NCBI RefSeq assembly: GCF_027257875.1
Contig: NZ_JAPVQY010000024.1
Coordinates: forward strand, 1 to 64,000
DNA: 64,000 nt
DNA from: Burkholderia sp. IMCC1007
GTDB lineage: Bacteria; Pseudomonadota; Gammaproteobacteria; Burkholderiales; Burkholderiaceae
Direction of reading: 5' to 3'
Under the pieces are notes generated by a model. That model had not been told where the DNA came from. It saw only the letters and a program-made list of their open reading frames with translations, and searched no databases. The stretch's first letter is position 1; each line of letters begins with the position of its first letter. The position numbers and the translations under genes are program-made. Positions 53,868 to 62,506 of this stretch are shown one piece after another.

Positions 53868-54437
53868 ATGAACCGCTTTCCCACCATCTCGCGCGTTGCA
53901 TTGTCTGCCGCTGGCCTGCTGCTCGTCGCCGTGACGGCGAACGCGCAATCCGCGCAACCGTCGGCGGCCGCACCGGCTGCCGCGAATGTACGCATCCACG
54001 AAGCCGACCAGGCCTTCATCACGGACGGCACGAAGACCGTGTCTACGCAGCACGACGCCGCGCGCATCGCCGATTCGCGCACGTCGGACAGCCAGGTGAA
54101 GGCGTTCGCGAAACGCGTGTCGACCGACGATGAGAAGATCATCCAGGCAATGCGCGCAGCGAGCCCGCGCGGCGTCGACGTGCCGGCCAACGATCCCGAC
54201 ACCACCGTGCTGGACAGCATCAAGAACCTGCGCGGCGCGGACTTCGACAAGGCGTATATCGAGCAGGTCGCGCTCGCCGGCGAGCAGAAGACGATCTCGG
54301 CGTTCCAGGCCGAAATCGCGTCGGGCCGCGACACGAAGCTGAAGGAAGTCGCACGCCAGTCGCTGCCGATCCTGCAGGCGCACTACGCGGACGCGCAGAA
54401 GCTCGCGCAACGTCACCACCTCGCATCGGCGCAGTAA
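53868..54437 (+). CDS. DUF4142 periplasmic protein
   Basis: 189 residues: signal peptide ending VTANAQ, then a helical DUF4142 domain (ADQAFITDGTKTVSTQHDAAR, SQVKAFAKRVSTDDEKI, FDKAYIEQVALAGEQKTISAF, LPILQAHYADAQKLAQRH). DUF4142 proteins are ferritin-like helical bundles of unknown function, often stress-related. AAAGGAGG lies 5 bases before the ATG. Confidence 0.88.
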   Translation: MNRFPTISRVALSAAGLLLVAVTANAQSAQPSAAAPAAANVRIHEADQAFITDGTKTVSTQHDAARIADSRTSDSQVKAFAKRVSTDDEKIIQAMRAASPRGVDVPANDPDTTVLDSIKNLRGADFDKAYIEQVALAGEQKTISAFQAEIASGRDTKLKEVARQSLPILQAHYADAQKLAQRHHLASAQ

Positions 54438-54552
54438 CGCGATGCACGGCCGCGCACGGCGCGCGGCACCCTACCTGCCCCATCGTCGCGCCGCCGCCCC
54501 CATTCCGGCGGCGCGATGCATGCGGCACCCGACACGCACTACGCACTACACA

Positions 54553-55152
54553 TTACGTCGCGAGCTTCGCCTTCAGCCGCTCGCGCACTTCCGGCCATTC
54601 GTCGTCGATGATGCTGAAGCGCACCGAATTGCGCTTGCGGCCGTCGGGCATGATCCGTTCGTGACGCACGATCCCTTCCTGCTTCGCACCGAGCCGCAGA
54701 ATCGCCGCGCGGGACTTCTCGTTCAGCTCGTCGGTCGTGAACTGCACGCGCACGCAGTGCAGCGTGTCGAACGCATACGCGAGCAGCAGCCATTTCGCTT
54801 CGGTATTCGCGCGCGTACGCTGCGCAGATTCGCCGAGCCACGTATGACCGATCTCGAGCTTGCGATGCTGGCGGTCGATCTTCCAGAAACGCGTGCTGCC
54901 GATCACGCGGCCCGATGCGCGGTCGACGATCACGAACGGCATCACGGTGCCGCTCGCGCGCCCCTGCAGCGCGGTGTCGATATACGCGTCGACCGTTGCT
55001 GCACCCGGCACGACCGTGACCTTCAGGTTCCATAGTTGACCGTCGGCGGCGGCATCCAGCAACGCCTGCCGGTCGGACGCTTCGAGCGGCCGCAGTTCGA
55101 TGCGCTCGCCGGTGAGCGTCGGTTGCGCGAGGGAAGATGAAGCGTCGGTCAT
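54553..55152 (-). CDS. GNAT N-acetyltransferase, RimJ/RimL type
   Basis: 199 residues: LTGERIELRPLEASDRQALL, VIVDRASGRVIGSTRFWKID, LEIGHTWLGESAQRTRANTEAKWLLLAYAFDTL, VRVQFTTDELNEKSRAAILRLGA. This is the RimJ/RimL-like acetyltransferase pattern, which acts on protein N-termini or small amines. The gene is isolated. Substrate unknown. Confidence 0.88.
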   Translation of the reverse strand: MTDASSSLAQPTLTGERIELRPLEASDRQALLDAAADGQLWNLKVTVVPGAATVDAYIDTALQGRASGTVMPFVIVDRASGRVIGSTRFWKIDRQHRKLEIGHTWLGESAQRTRANTEAKWLLLAYAFDTLHCVRVQFTTDELNEKSRAAILRLGAKQEGIVRHERIMPDGRKRNSVRFSIIDDEWPEVRERLKAKLAT

Positions 55153-55227
55153 GACAGGTTCCGTTTCCGTGAAAGTGAGGACGAGGATCGCGACGACTGC
55201 AGCGAAACGTTCATCATACGGCCGCCG

Positions 55228-56142
55228 CTAGCCGGGCAGCGCCGCGAGCCGGCGCCGGATCGCTTTCGCTTCGCCGCGCAGCGCGTCGGCGAATGCGTCG
55301 ACGAGCAGGCTCTTCGGCCGGTGCTCCGGCACGATCACGCTGACGCGGTACGGAAACGAGCGCGTGAGCGGCCGCACATGCAGATCGCGCCCGACGAAAT
55401 CGAGTGCGGTCAGCGGATTGACGATCGCGGCGCCGAGCCCCTGCCGCACGAACGCGCACACGGACACCGCCGACGGCGTTTCGATCACCGAGCGCGGCGC
55501 GACGCCAAGCTGCGCGAACGCCTCGTCGATCATGATCCGGTACGGGTCGTTCAGCGACAGGCTCACGAACGGGCGATCGGCGAGATCCGCGAGATCGATC
55601 GCGTCCTGCGCCAGCAGCGGATGACCGTCGGGCAGCACGCACACCTCGTCGACCTCGAGCAGCGGCGTCAGCACGGTGCCGGCCGGCGCGGCGTCGTGCT
55701 CGGTCAGCCCGAGATCGTAGCGCTGCGCGGTCAACCATTCCTCGAGCACCGGCGACTCCTGCGTCGCGACCGACACGCTGACGCCCGCATGCGCGTCGTG
55801 AAAACGCCGGCACGCCCCGGGCAGGATCGCGTGCGAGAACGCCGGCAGCGCGATCACCGACAACTGTCCGTCACGAAACTCGCGCAGCCGCGCGGCCGTC
55901 GCCGCGACGCGCTCGAGCCCCACATAGGCGAGCCGCACGTCGTCGAACAGCGTGAGCGCGGCCATCGTCGGCCGCAGCCGGCCATGCGTGCGCTCGAACA
56001 GCGCGAAGCCGACCACCTGCTCCATGCGCGCGAGCTCGCGGCTGATGGTCGGCTGCGACGTGTAGAGCATTTCGGCCGCGCGCGTCGTGCTGCCGGTGAC
56101 CATCAGCGCGCGGAAAACCTCGATATGCCGGTGTGTGAGCAT
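55228..56142 (-). CDS. lysR: LysR-type regulator divergent from lysA
   Basis: 304 residues. N-terminal winged HTH (MLTHRHIEVFRALMVTGSTTRAAEML, TSQPTISRELARMEQ) and a substrate-binding domain (GQLSVIALPAFSHAILPGAC, VRQGLGAAIVNPLTALDFVGR). Divergence from diaminopimelate decarboxylase, 108 bases away, is the classical lysR-lysA layout, so it probably activates lysA in response to diaminopimelate and lysine. The longer frame to 56214 crosses into the shared promoter and was not used. GCCT-TTC-AGGC at 56197-56207 may be part of its site. Confidence 0.83.
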   Translation of the reverse strand: MLTHRHIEVFRALMVTGSTTRAAEMLYTSQPTISRELARMEQVVGFALFERTHGRLRPTMAALTLFDDVRLAYVGLERVAATAARLREFRDGQLSVIALPAFSHAILPGACRRFHDAHAGVSVSVATQESPVLEEWLTAQRYDLGLTEHDAAPAGTVLTPLLEVDEVCVLPDGHPLLAQDAIDLADLADRPFVSLSLNDPYRIMIDEAFAQLGVAPRSVIETPSAVSVCAFVRQGLGAAIVNPLTALDFVGRDLHVRPLTRSFPYRVSVIVPEHRPKSLLVDAFADALRGEAKAIRRRLAALPG

Positions 56143-56250
56143 GGCACCTATATCCAGAGTGAATCGAATGTCGATAAACAGGCATTTTACTGTATAGCCT
56201 TTCAGGCGCATCATTCACGCTATCCGTTCATTCGATCCGATTCGTCCGCC

Positions 56251-57489
56251 ATGTCCCTCGATTCCCGCCAGCTCGCGGCGCTCGCGCAGCAATACGGTAC
56301 CCCGCTGTGGGTGTACGACGCCGACGTCATCCGCGAGCGCATCGCCCAACTGCGCCAGTTCGACGTGATCCGCTATGCGCAGAAGGCGAACTCGAACCTG
56401 CATATCCTGAAGCTGATGCGCGAAGAAGGCGCGTGCGTCGATGCCGTGTCGCTCGGCGAGATCGAGCGCAGCCTCGCGGCCGGGTTCAGTCCCGCAGGCG
56501 AGCCGGAAGGCGTCGTGTTCACCGCCGACCTGATCGACCGCCCGACGCTCGCGGCCGTGCTCGCGCATGGTGTGACGGTGAACGCCGGTTCGCTCGACAT
56601 GCTGTCGCGCGTCGGCGAGCACGCGCCCGGCCATCGCGTCTGGCTGCGCGTGAATCCGGGCTTCGGCCACGGCCACAGCAACAAGACCAACACCGGCGGC
56701 CCGCAGAGCAAGCACGGGATCTGGATCGACGACGTGCCGCGCGCGATCGAGATCGTGCGCCAGCACGGGCTGAAGCTGGTCGGCATCCACATGCACATCG
56801 GCTCGGGCGTCGACTACGGCCACCTGTCGCAGGTGTGCGACGCGATGGTCGATCTCGTCACGTCGCTCGGCCACGACATCGAAGCGATCTCGGCGGGCGG
56901 CGGGCTGTCGATTCCGTATCGCGACGGCGAGCCGCGCGTCGACGTCGGCCACTACTTCAGCCAGTGGGACGCCGCGCGCAAGCGGATCGAACGGCATCTC
57001 GGCCACGCGGTGCGCATCGAGATCGAACCGGGCCGCTTCCTCGTTGCCGAAGCCGGCACGCTCGTCACCGAAGTGCAGGGCGTGAACCGCCGGCCGAAGC
57101 ACGACTTCGTGCTGATCGATGCGGGCTTCAACGACCTGATGCGCCCGTCGATGTACGGCAGCTATCACGCGGTGTCCGTGCATGCGCACGACGGCGCGCT
57201 GCCCGCCGGCCGGCCGCTCGTCGACATCGCGATCGCCGGGCCGCTGTGCGAATCCGGCGACGTGTTCACGCAGGACGCAGGCGGCGTGGTTACGCACCGC
57301 AAGCTCGCGCAGCCGCAGATCGGCGACCTGCTGTTCCTGCACGACGCGGGCGCGTACGGCGCATCGATGTCCTCGAACTACAACAGCCGGCCGCTCGCAC
57401 CGGAAGTGCTCGTCGATCGCGGCACGCCGCGGCTGATCCGCCGCCGGCAGACGATCAGCGAACTGCTTGCGCTCGAAACGTTCGAGTAA
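56251..57489 (+). CDS. lysA: Diaminopimelate decarboxylase
   Basis: 412 residues, a type III PLP barrel: Lys45 (IRYAQKANSNLHIL) binds PLP, GIHMHIGSGVD and AISAGGGLSIPY contact the phosphate, EPGRFLVAEAGTLVTEV follows, and GPLCESGDVF supplies the Cys-Glu-Ser-Gly-Asp of the active site. It makes L-lysine from meso-diaminopimelate. It is shorter at the N-terminus than some LysA and lacks leader sequence; the frame before 56251 belongs to the regulator region. A strong terminator follows at 57529. Confidence 0.9.
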   Translation: MSLDSRQLAALAQQYGTPLWVYDADVIRERIAQLRQFDVIRYAQKANSNLHILKLMREEGACVDAVSLGEIERSLAAGFSPAGEPEGVVFTADLIDRPTLAAVLAHGVTVNAGSLDMLSRVGEHAPGHRVWLRVNPGFGHGHSNKTNTGGPQSKHGIWIDDVPRAIEIVRQHGLKLVGIHMHIGSGVDYGHLSQVCDAMVDLVTSLGHDIEAISAGGGLSIPYRDGEPRVDVGHYFSQWDAARKRIERHLGHAVRIEIEPGRFLVAEAGTLVTEVQGVNRRPKHDFVLIDAGFNDLMRPSMYGSYHAVSVHAHDGALPAGRPLVDIAIAGPLCESGDVFTQDAGGVVTHRKLAQPQIGDLLFLHDAGAYGASMSSNYNSRPLAPEVLVDRGTPRLIRRRQTISELLALETFE

Positions 57490-57528
57490 CCGCGCCTTCA
57501 CGCTGCGTTCGACGCCCGTCGAGCGCTC

Positions 57529-57573
57529 ACGGCCACGCTTGCCGCTTCCGGCATGCGTGGCCGTTTTGCTTTT
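57529..57573 (+). terminator. Rho-independent terminator of lysA
   Basis: ACGGCCACGC (57529-57538) and GCGTGGCCGT (57555-57564) form a 10-bp stem, followed by a T-rich run TTTGCTTTT. Confidence 0.85.
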
Positions 57574-57688
57574 CGCGCGTGCTGCCCGCACAGGGCAACC
57601 GCTCACGTGCGCCGTAGCACCGCATGCTGCACACGCCGTGCAACCGCAGCAGATCGCTTGCATCACGTTCCACGCGGAGAGAAAAACA

Positions 57689-57705
57689 TTCCACGGCGCG
57701 TGGAA
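57689..57705. promoter_or_regulatory. Palindrome upstream of the amino-acid transporter operon
   Basis: TTCCACG (57689-57695), GCG, CGTGGAA (57699-57705), a perfect inverted repeat; another TTCCACG lies at 57669. TTGACA (57737-57742) follows closely. The region 57574-58090 has no convincing gene and is the natural promoter and operator zone for the transporter. Confidence 0.45.
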
Positions 57706-58090
57706 AGTGCGTGCATTTTTGGAAGCACTTTCCTTTTTGACAAAACTAAGATTGCCCTCAGTCGTTCAGCATTTGCGTCGCCGGATACGCATCGACGATG
57801 CACCCGGTCTACCTCACTCGCAAGCCGCACGGGCAATCATGAACACGATGCTTGAACTCTTCGTCGCGCACCGGAACCCGTTCGATACGAACGCCGTGCG
57901 CTCCGCCTGCGTGCGCGAACGCATGCCGCAACGCATCGCGGCGAACGGCGCGCGTCGCACTCGCCGCCACACTCGCCGCGCCGCATCCGGCCGCGGCGCC
58001 TTCGATCCGCTTCCCGCCCACGGCGACGCCGCCCGTCGCCGCGGACACGCACGCCCTCGATTTTTTCCGACAACGACCACGGAGACGACC

Positions 58091-58891
58091 ATGAAACACT
58101 TCACCCCGACGCTCAAGCAAGGCCTCGCCGCCGCCCTCCTCTGCGTTGCCGCCACGGCATCGCACGCGGCCGATCTGCTCGACACCGTCAAGCAGGCCGG
58201 CGTACTGAAGATCGCGCTCGAAGGCACCTACCCGCCGTTCGACTACCGCAACGCCGACGGGCAGCTCGAAGGATTCGACGTCGACGTCGCGAAGGCGGTC
58301 GCGGCCCGGCTCGGCGTGAAGCCGCAGTTCGTGACGACCGAATGGAGCGGGATTCTCGCCGGGCTGCAGGCCGGCAAGTTCGACGTGATCGTGAACCAGG
58401 TGGCGATCACGCCGTCGCGCCAGCAGGCACTCGATTTCAGTACGCCGTACGTGTATTCGTCCGCGCAACTGCTGCAACGCCAGAACGACGCGCGTGCATT
58501 CAAGTCGCTCGACGAATTGAAGGGCAAGAAAGTCGGCGTGACGATGGGCAGCAACTACGTCGATCTCGTGAAGACCGTGCCCGCGATCGATCTGCAGGTG
58601 TATCCGGGCACGCCGGAGAACCTGCGCGACCTCGCGGCGGGCCGCATCGATGCGGCGGTCAACGACCGCCTGATGCTGAGCTACCTGATCAAGAACTCGC
58701 ACCTGCCGCTGCGCCCCGGCGCCGTGGTCCCGGGCGGCGAAGACCGGATGGGCATCCCGTTCCGCAAGGGCAATCCGAAATTCGCGAAGGCGATCGACGA
58801 CGCGGTCGCGTCGCTGCAGCAGGACGGCACGCTGAAGAAGATCTCGATGCAGTGGTTCGGCACGGATACCTCGCGGCCGGTCACGCAATAA
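58091..58891 (+). CDS. Polar amino-acid (probably cystine) ABC transporter, substrate-binding protein
   Basis: 266 residues: signal peptide MKHFTPTLKQGLAAALLCVAATASHA, then a family 3 solute-binding domain (GVLKIALEGTYPPFDYRNAD, GFDVDVAKAVAARLG, GILAGLQAGKFDVIVNQVAIT, GGEDRMGIPFRKG). The pattern EGTYPPF and linkage to a permease, an ATPase and a MetC-type lyase suggest a TcyJ/FliY-like cystine transporter, but glutamine or another polar amino acid cannot be excluded. GGAGACGACC precedes the ATG at 58091. Confidence 0.88.
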   Translation: MKHFTPTLKQGLAAALLCVAATASHAADLLDTVKQAGVLKIALEGTYPPFDYRNADGQLEGFDVDVAKAVAARLGVKPQFVTTEWSGILAGLQAGKFDVIVNQVAITPSRQQALDFSTPYVYSSAQLLQRQNDARAFKSLDELKGKKVGVTMGSNYVDLVKTVPAIDLQVYPGTPENLRDLAAGRIDAAVNDRLMLSYLIKNSHLPLRPGAVVPGGEDRMGIPFRKGNPKFAKAIDDAVASLQQDGTLKKISMQWFGTDTSRPVTQ

Positions 58892-58959
58892 CGCAGCGCT
58901 GCAAAGGCCCGCGCGCCCCCGATGCGCGGGCCGGCCGAAACACAATCAGGAGACACGCG

Positions 58960-59619
58960 ATGGAAGCACTCGATCTGATCATTCATACGCTGCCCGTCAT
59001 GGTGAAGGGCGCGCTGTTCACGCTCAAATTCGCGGTGGCGTCGATGGCGCTCGGCCTCGTCGTCGGGCTCGTGGTCGCCATCATGCGCATCGGCAGCAAC
59101 CGGCTCGCATCCAGCCTCGCGCAGGGCTACGTGAGCCTGATGCGCGGCACGCCGCTGCTCGTGCAGATGTTCGTCGTCTACTACGGGCTGCCCGATCTCG
59201 GCATCACGCTCGACCCGACGACGGCCGGCATCTTCACGTTGACGCTCAATGCCGGCGCGTATCTGTCCGAAAGCATGCGCGGCGCGATCCTCGGCATCGG
59301 CCGCGGGCAATGGGCGGCCGCGCACAGCCTCGGCCTCACGCACGTGCAGACGCTGCGCTACATCGTCTGCCCGCAGGCGCTGCGCCTGGCCGTACCGAGC
59401 CTCGGCAACACGCTGATCAGCCTGATCAAGGACACGTCGCTCGTGTCGGTGATCACCGTCACCGAATTGCTGCGCTCGACGCAGGAAGTGATCGCCGCGA
59501 CGTTCCAGCCGCTGCCGCTCTATCTCGCCGCCGCCGCGATCTACTGGGTGCTCAGCACGCTGCTCACGCGCCTGCAGGGCCGTGTCGAAACGCGTCTCTC
59601 GTTGCCGTCCGCGCATTGA
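58960..59619 (+). CDS. Amino-acid ABC transporter permease
   Basis: 219 residues with about five membrane helices, the HisM/GlnP-type permease domain with GTPLLVQMFVVYYGLPDLG and the EAA loop AAHSLGLTHVQTLRYIVCPQALRLAVPSLGN. A single permease gene implies a homodimer. AGGAGACACGCG precedes the ATG. It is co-linear with the binding protein (68 bases) and the ATPase (46 bases). Confidence 0.9.
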   Translation: MEALDLIIHTLPVMVKGALFTLKFAVASMALGLVVGLVVAIMRIGSNRLASSLAQGYVSLMRGTPLLVQMFVVYYGLPDLGITLDPTTAGIFTLTLNAGAYLSESMRGAILGIGRGQWAAAHSLGLTHVQTLRYIVCPQALRLAVPSLGNTLISLIKDTSLVSVITVTELLRSTQEVIAATFQPLPLYLAAAAIYWVLSTLLTRLQGRVETRLSLPSAH

Positions 59620-59665
59620 GCATGCACGCGCCGCCCTCAACATGAACCTCAACCACGGACACAAC

Positions 59666-60391
59666 ATGATCACGCTCGACAACGTATCGAAGTGGTATGG
59701 CAAGCATCAGGTCCTTTCCGCATGCAGCGCGGCGGTATCGAAAGGTGAAGTGGTCGTCGTGTGCGGGCCGTCGGGCTCCGGCAAGTCGACGCTGATCAAG
59801 ACGATCAACGGCCTGGAGCCGTTCCAGAAAGGCAGCATCGTCGTCGACGGCATGCGGCTGGGCGACCCGGCCGCGAAACTCGCGCAACTGCGCGCGCGGG
59901 TCGGCATGGTGTTCCAGCATTTCGAGCTGTTTCCGCACCTGTCGATCACCGACAACCTGACGCTCGCGCAGATCAAGGTGCTCGGCCGCCGCAAGGACGA
60001 GGCGATCGAGAACGCGATGAAGCTGCTCGATCGCGTCGGCCTGAAAGCGCATGCGCACAAATATCCGGGGCAGTTGTCGGGTGGCCAGCAGCAACGTGTC
60101 GCGATCGCACGCGCGCTGTCGATGAACCCGGTCGCGATGCTGTTCGACGAACCGACTTCCGCGCTCGATCCCGAGATGATCAACGAAGTGCTCGACGTGA
60201 TGGTCGAGCTCGCGCGCGACGGGATGACGATGGTGTGCGTCACGCACGAAATGGGCTTCGCGAGAAAGGTCGCGCATCGCGTGATCTTCATGGACCAGGG
60301 CGCGGTGGTCGAGGATGCGGCAAGCGATGCGTTCTTCGCCGCGCCGCGCTCCGACCGCGCGCGCGACTTCCTCGACAAGATCCTGCATTGA
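59666..60391 (+). CDS. Amino-acid ABC transporter ATP-binding protein
   Basis: 241 residues. Walker A GPSGSGKST, Q-loop FQHFELFPHLS, signature LSGGQQQRVAIARAL, Walker B MLFDEPTSALDPE and the His switch VTHEMGFA are all present. It belongs to the GlnQ/HisP/TcyN group. The ATG at 59666 gives the usual MITLDNVSKWYG start; ATG 59642 would add eight residues. It powers the permease encoded just upstream. Confidence 0.92.
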   Translation: MITLDNVSKWYGKHQVLSACSAAVSKGEVVVVCGPSGSGKSTLIKTINGLEPFQKGSIVVDGMRLGDPAAKLAQLRARVGMVFQHFELFPHLSITDNLTLAQIKVLGRRKDEAIENAMKLLDRVGLKAHAHKYPGQLSGGQQQRVAIARALSMNPVAMLFDEPTSALDPEMINEVLDVMVELARDGMTMVCVTHEMGFARKVAHRVIFMDQGAVVEDAASDAFFAAPRSDRARDFLDKILH

Positions 60392-60442
60392 GCGCACGAC
60401 GGCCGCACTGCCTCGATTGACCGACTTTCAAAGGACGACATC

Positions 60443-61630
60443 TTGAACCACCCGCACTCGACCGACACCCTCCTCGCTCACGAAGGCCGCTCGCATGGGC
60501 AGCCCGGCTCGCCGGTGAATCCGCCCGTGTATCGCCAGTCGACGCTGCTCTTTCACGGCACCGATGCACTCGACGCGGTGCGCGGCACGCCGCTCGCGTA
60601 CGGACGGCACGGCAGCCCGACCACGCGCGCGCTCGAAAAGGCGCTCGCGCGTCTCGAAGGCGCACACGCCGCGCTGCTGACGCCGAGCGGACTCAGTGCG
60701 ATCGCGACCGCGCTGCTCGCGGTGCTCGATCCCGGCGACCATCTGCTGATGGTCGACTCCGCGTACGACCCGACGCGCTCCTTCTGCGACGACACGCTCG
60801 CGCGCCTCGGCATCGAGACGACGTACTACGATCCGGCGCTCGGCGCCGGCATCGCGTCGCTGATGCGGCCGAACACGCGCGCCGTATTCGCCGAATCGCC
60901 CGGCTCGCTGACCTTCGAAGTGCAGGACATTCCCGCGATCTGCCGCGTCGCACACGCGCACGGCGCGGTCGTGCTGCTCGACAACACGTGGGGCACGCCG
61001 CTGAATTTCCGTTCGTTCTCGCATGGTGTCGACGTGTCGATCCACGCCGCGACGAAGTACATCGCCGGCCACTCCGACCTGCTGATGGGCGTGATCCTGA
61101 CCACCGAGGCGCTCGCGCCGAAAGTCACGCGCTGTTATCGGCAGCTCGGGATGACCGTCAGCGGCGACGACGCGTATCTCGCGCTGCGCGGCCTGCGCAC
61201 GCTGTCGGTCCGGCTCGAGCGCCACCAGCGCAATGCGCACGTGCTGACCGAATGGCTCGCGCAGCAGCCGGAAGTCGCGCGGATCCTGTATCCGGCGCGG
61301 CCGGGCGATGCCGGCCACGCGCTGTGGCAGCGCGACTTCACGGGCGCATGCGGGCTGTTCGGCCTGGTGCTGCATCCGCAGCCCGACGAAGCCGTGCGTG
61401 CACTGCTCGACGGGATGACGTGCTTCGGCATGGGCTATAGCTGGGGCGGCTTCGAAAGCCTGATCATCCCGTCGAACCCGTCGCGCCATCGCACCGCGAC
61501 GCAATGGGCGGCCGCCGGCCCGCTGCTGCGCATTCACGCGGGGCTCGAGCATCCGGACGACATGATCGCCGATCTCGACGCCGGTTTCGCGAGAATGCGC
61601 GCCGCCGCGGCCGCATGCGCGGAAGCCTGA
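60443..61630 (+). CDS. metC: Cystathionine beta-lyase (MetC-type Cys/Met metabolism PLP enzyme)
   Basis: 395 residues from a TTG start with AAAGGA 8 bases before it. PLP is held by Lys about 204 in SIHAATKYIAGHSDL; YGRHGSPTTRALEKALARLEG and FGMGYSWGGFESLI are MetC-family signatures. It should cleave cystathionine, and often cystine, to pyruvate, ammonia and a thiol. Placement directly after the transporter suggests use of imported cystine or related sulfur amino acid. TTG may limit its level. Confidence 0.9.
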   Translation: MNHPHSTDTLLAHEGRSHGQPGSPVNPPVYRQSTLLFHGTDALDAVRGTPLAYGRHGSPTTRALEKALARLEGAHAALLTPSGLSAIATALLAVLDPGDHLLMVDSAYDPTRSFCDDTLARLGIETTYYDPALGAGIASLMRPNTRAVFAESPGSLTFEVQDIPAICRVAHAHGAVVLLDNTWGTPLNFRSFSHGVDVSIHAATKYIAGHSDLLMGVILTTEALAPKVTRCYRQLGMTVSGDDAYLALRGLRTLSVRLERHQRNAHVLTEWLAQQPEVARILYPARPGDAGHALWQRDFTGACGLFGLVLHPQPDEAVRALLDGMTCFGMGYSWGGFESLIIPSNPSRHRTATQWAAAGPLLRIHAGLEHPDDMIADLDAGFARMRAAAAACAEA

Positions 61631-61713
61631 CATCGGGGCAACGCAGCGCACGTTCGTATCACGACGCATCACGCTTTTTTCAACGTTCGACCACCACTGA
61701 TAGCGAGGCCATC

Positions 61714-62058
61714 ATGAAAGACACACTGTTCATTCTCCGCCCGGGTTTCTTCAAGGACTCCGAAGGTCCGTTCTACTGCGGCGACTCGGTTGCCGTCGAA
61801 GGGCTGCTCAGTTTCTATCCGCAATTGCGCGACGCGGTCGCGGTCGAGTATATCGACGCGCCGCGGCCGCGCCAGCCGATCGTCGCGCTGATCGGCGAGG
61901 ACAACCAGTCGGCACCCGTGCTCGTGCTCGGCAACGGGCAGACACCGAAGGATGATGCGATCGGCGTTCGCGAGCACAACGGCCGGCGCTTCATCGATTC
62001 GCCCGCCGATATCCGGCGATATCTGTCGTCGCAATACGGCGTCGCGCATGTCGCGTAA
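61714..62058 (+). CDS. DUF3088 family protein
   Basis: 114 residues: MKDTLFILRPGFFKDSEGPFYCGDSVAVEGLLSFYPQLRDAVAVEYIDAPRP. The Cys in YCGDSVAVEGLL and the thioredoxin-like pattern are those of DUF3088. It is the last gene of the transporter-metC unit, 83 bases after metC, so a role in handling sulfur or thiols is plausible, but no function is established. Confidence 0.82.
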   Translation: MKDTLFILRPGFFKDSEGPFYCGDSVAVEGLLSFYPQLRDAVAVEYIDAPRPRQPIVALIGEDNQSAPVLVLGNGQTPKDDAIGVREHNGRRFIDSPADIRRYLSSQYGVAHVA

Positions 62059-62090
62059 GCAGGCGGGCGCCTGATGTCGATGGGCGCCAG

Positions 62091-62123
62091 CGAACGGGCC
62101 CGGCGGCAGGCGCGGCCCGTTCG
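62091..62123 (+). terminator. Hairpin after the DUF3088 gene
   Basis: CGAACGGGCC (62091-62100) pairs with GGCCCGTTCG (62114-62123). No T run follows, so termination would be weak or factor-dependent. Confidence 0.5.
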
Positions 62124-62295
62124 CCATTCCAGTATGTGCGCCCTGCGCTCGGTCAGTCGGACAAGTTGTTACCGATGATCGGCGTCGAGCGCTCCGCCGC
62201 CGGCCCCGGGCGTATGAGGTTCAACGCGACGCTGGTTGGTGGCACACCGCTGGCCTGTCGCGACATTCGCGAGCAGCGTGAATTGCCGGCTGCCG

Positions 62296-62319
62296 TGAAC
62301 GTGAACGTGAACGTGAACG
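62296..62319. repeat. Hexanucleotide tandem repeat GTGAAC x4
   Basis: Four perfect GTGAAC units (62296-62319). They lie in the degenerate region beside the LuxR HTH relic and are prone to slippage, though no gene is expressed through them. Confidence 0.9.
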
Positions 62320-62353
62320 CGGATGAGAACGCAGCAAGCTCGGCCGATACGTG

Positions 62354-62461
62354 ACGCGCGCGCCACAACGCGGCTTCAGTCCGGTTGCTCACGCCATGCT
62401 GACGACGCAATGCATACAGGTAGTTCTTGAAGCGCCTTCCGCGACGTTCGGCGCTCGGTAA
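62354..62461 (-). pseudogene. Relic of a NarL/LuxR-type response regulator HTH
   Basis: FKNYLYALRRQHGVSNRTEAALW (minus strand) matches the end of the recognition helix and dimer helix of NarL/FixJ regulators. The receiver domain and the front of the HTH are missing, and the reading beyond this point is low-complexity. There is no start codon with a ribosome site. Confidence 0.55.
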
Positions 62462-62506
62462 ATCTGCCTGTTCGACTCGCCGCGTCACGTCACCACCCGC
62501 CCCACG

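Noticed and set aside
57840-58090. N-terminal extension of the substrate-binding protein or a separate ORF (MNTMLELFVAHRNPF)
   Set aside because: The signal peptide begins at 58091 with a good ribosome site, and the preceding residues are Arg-rich and structureless.
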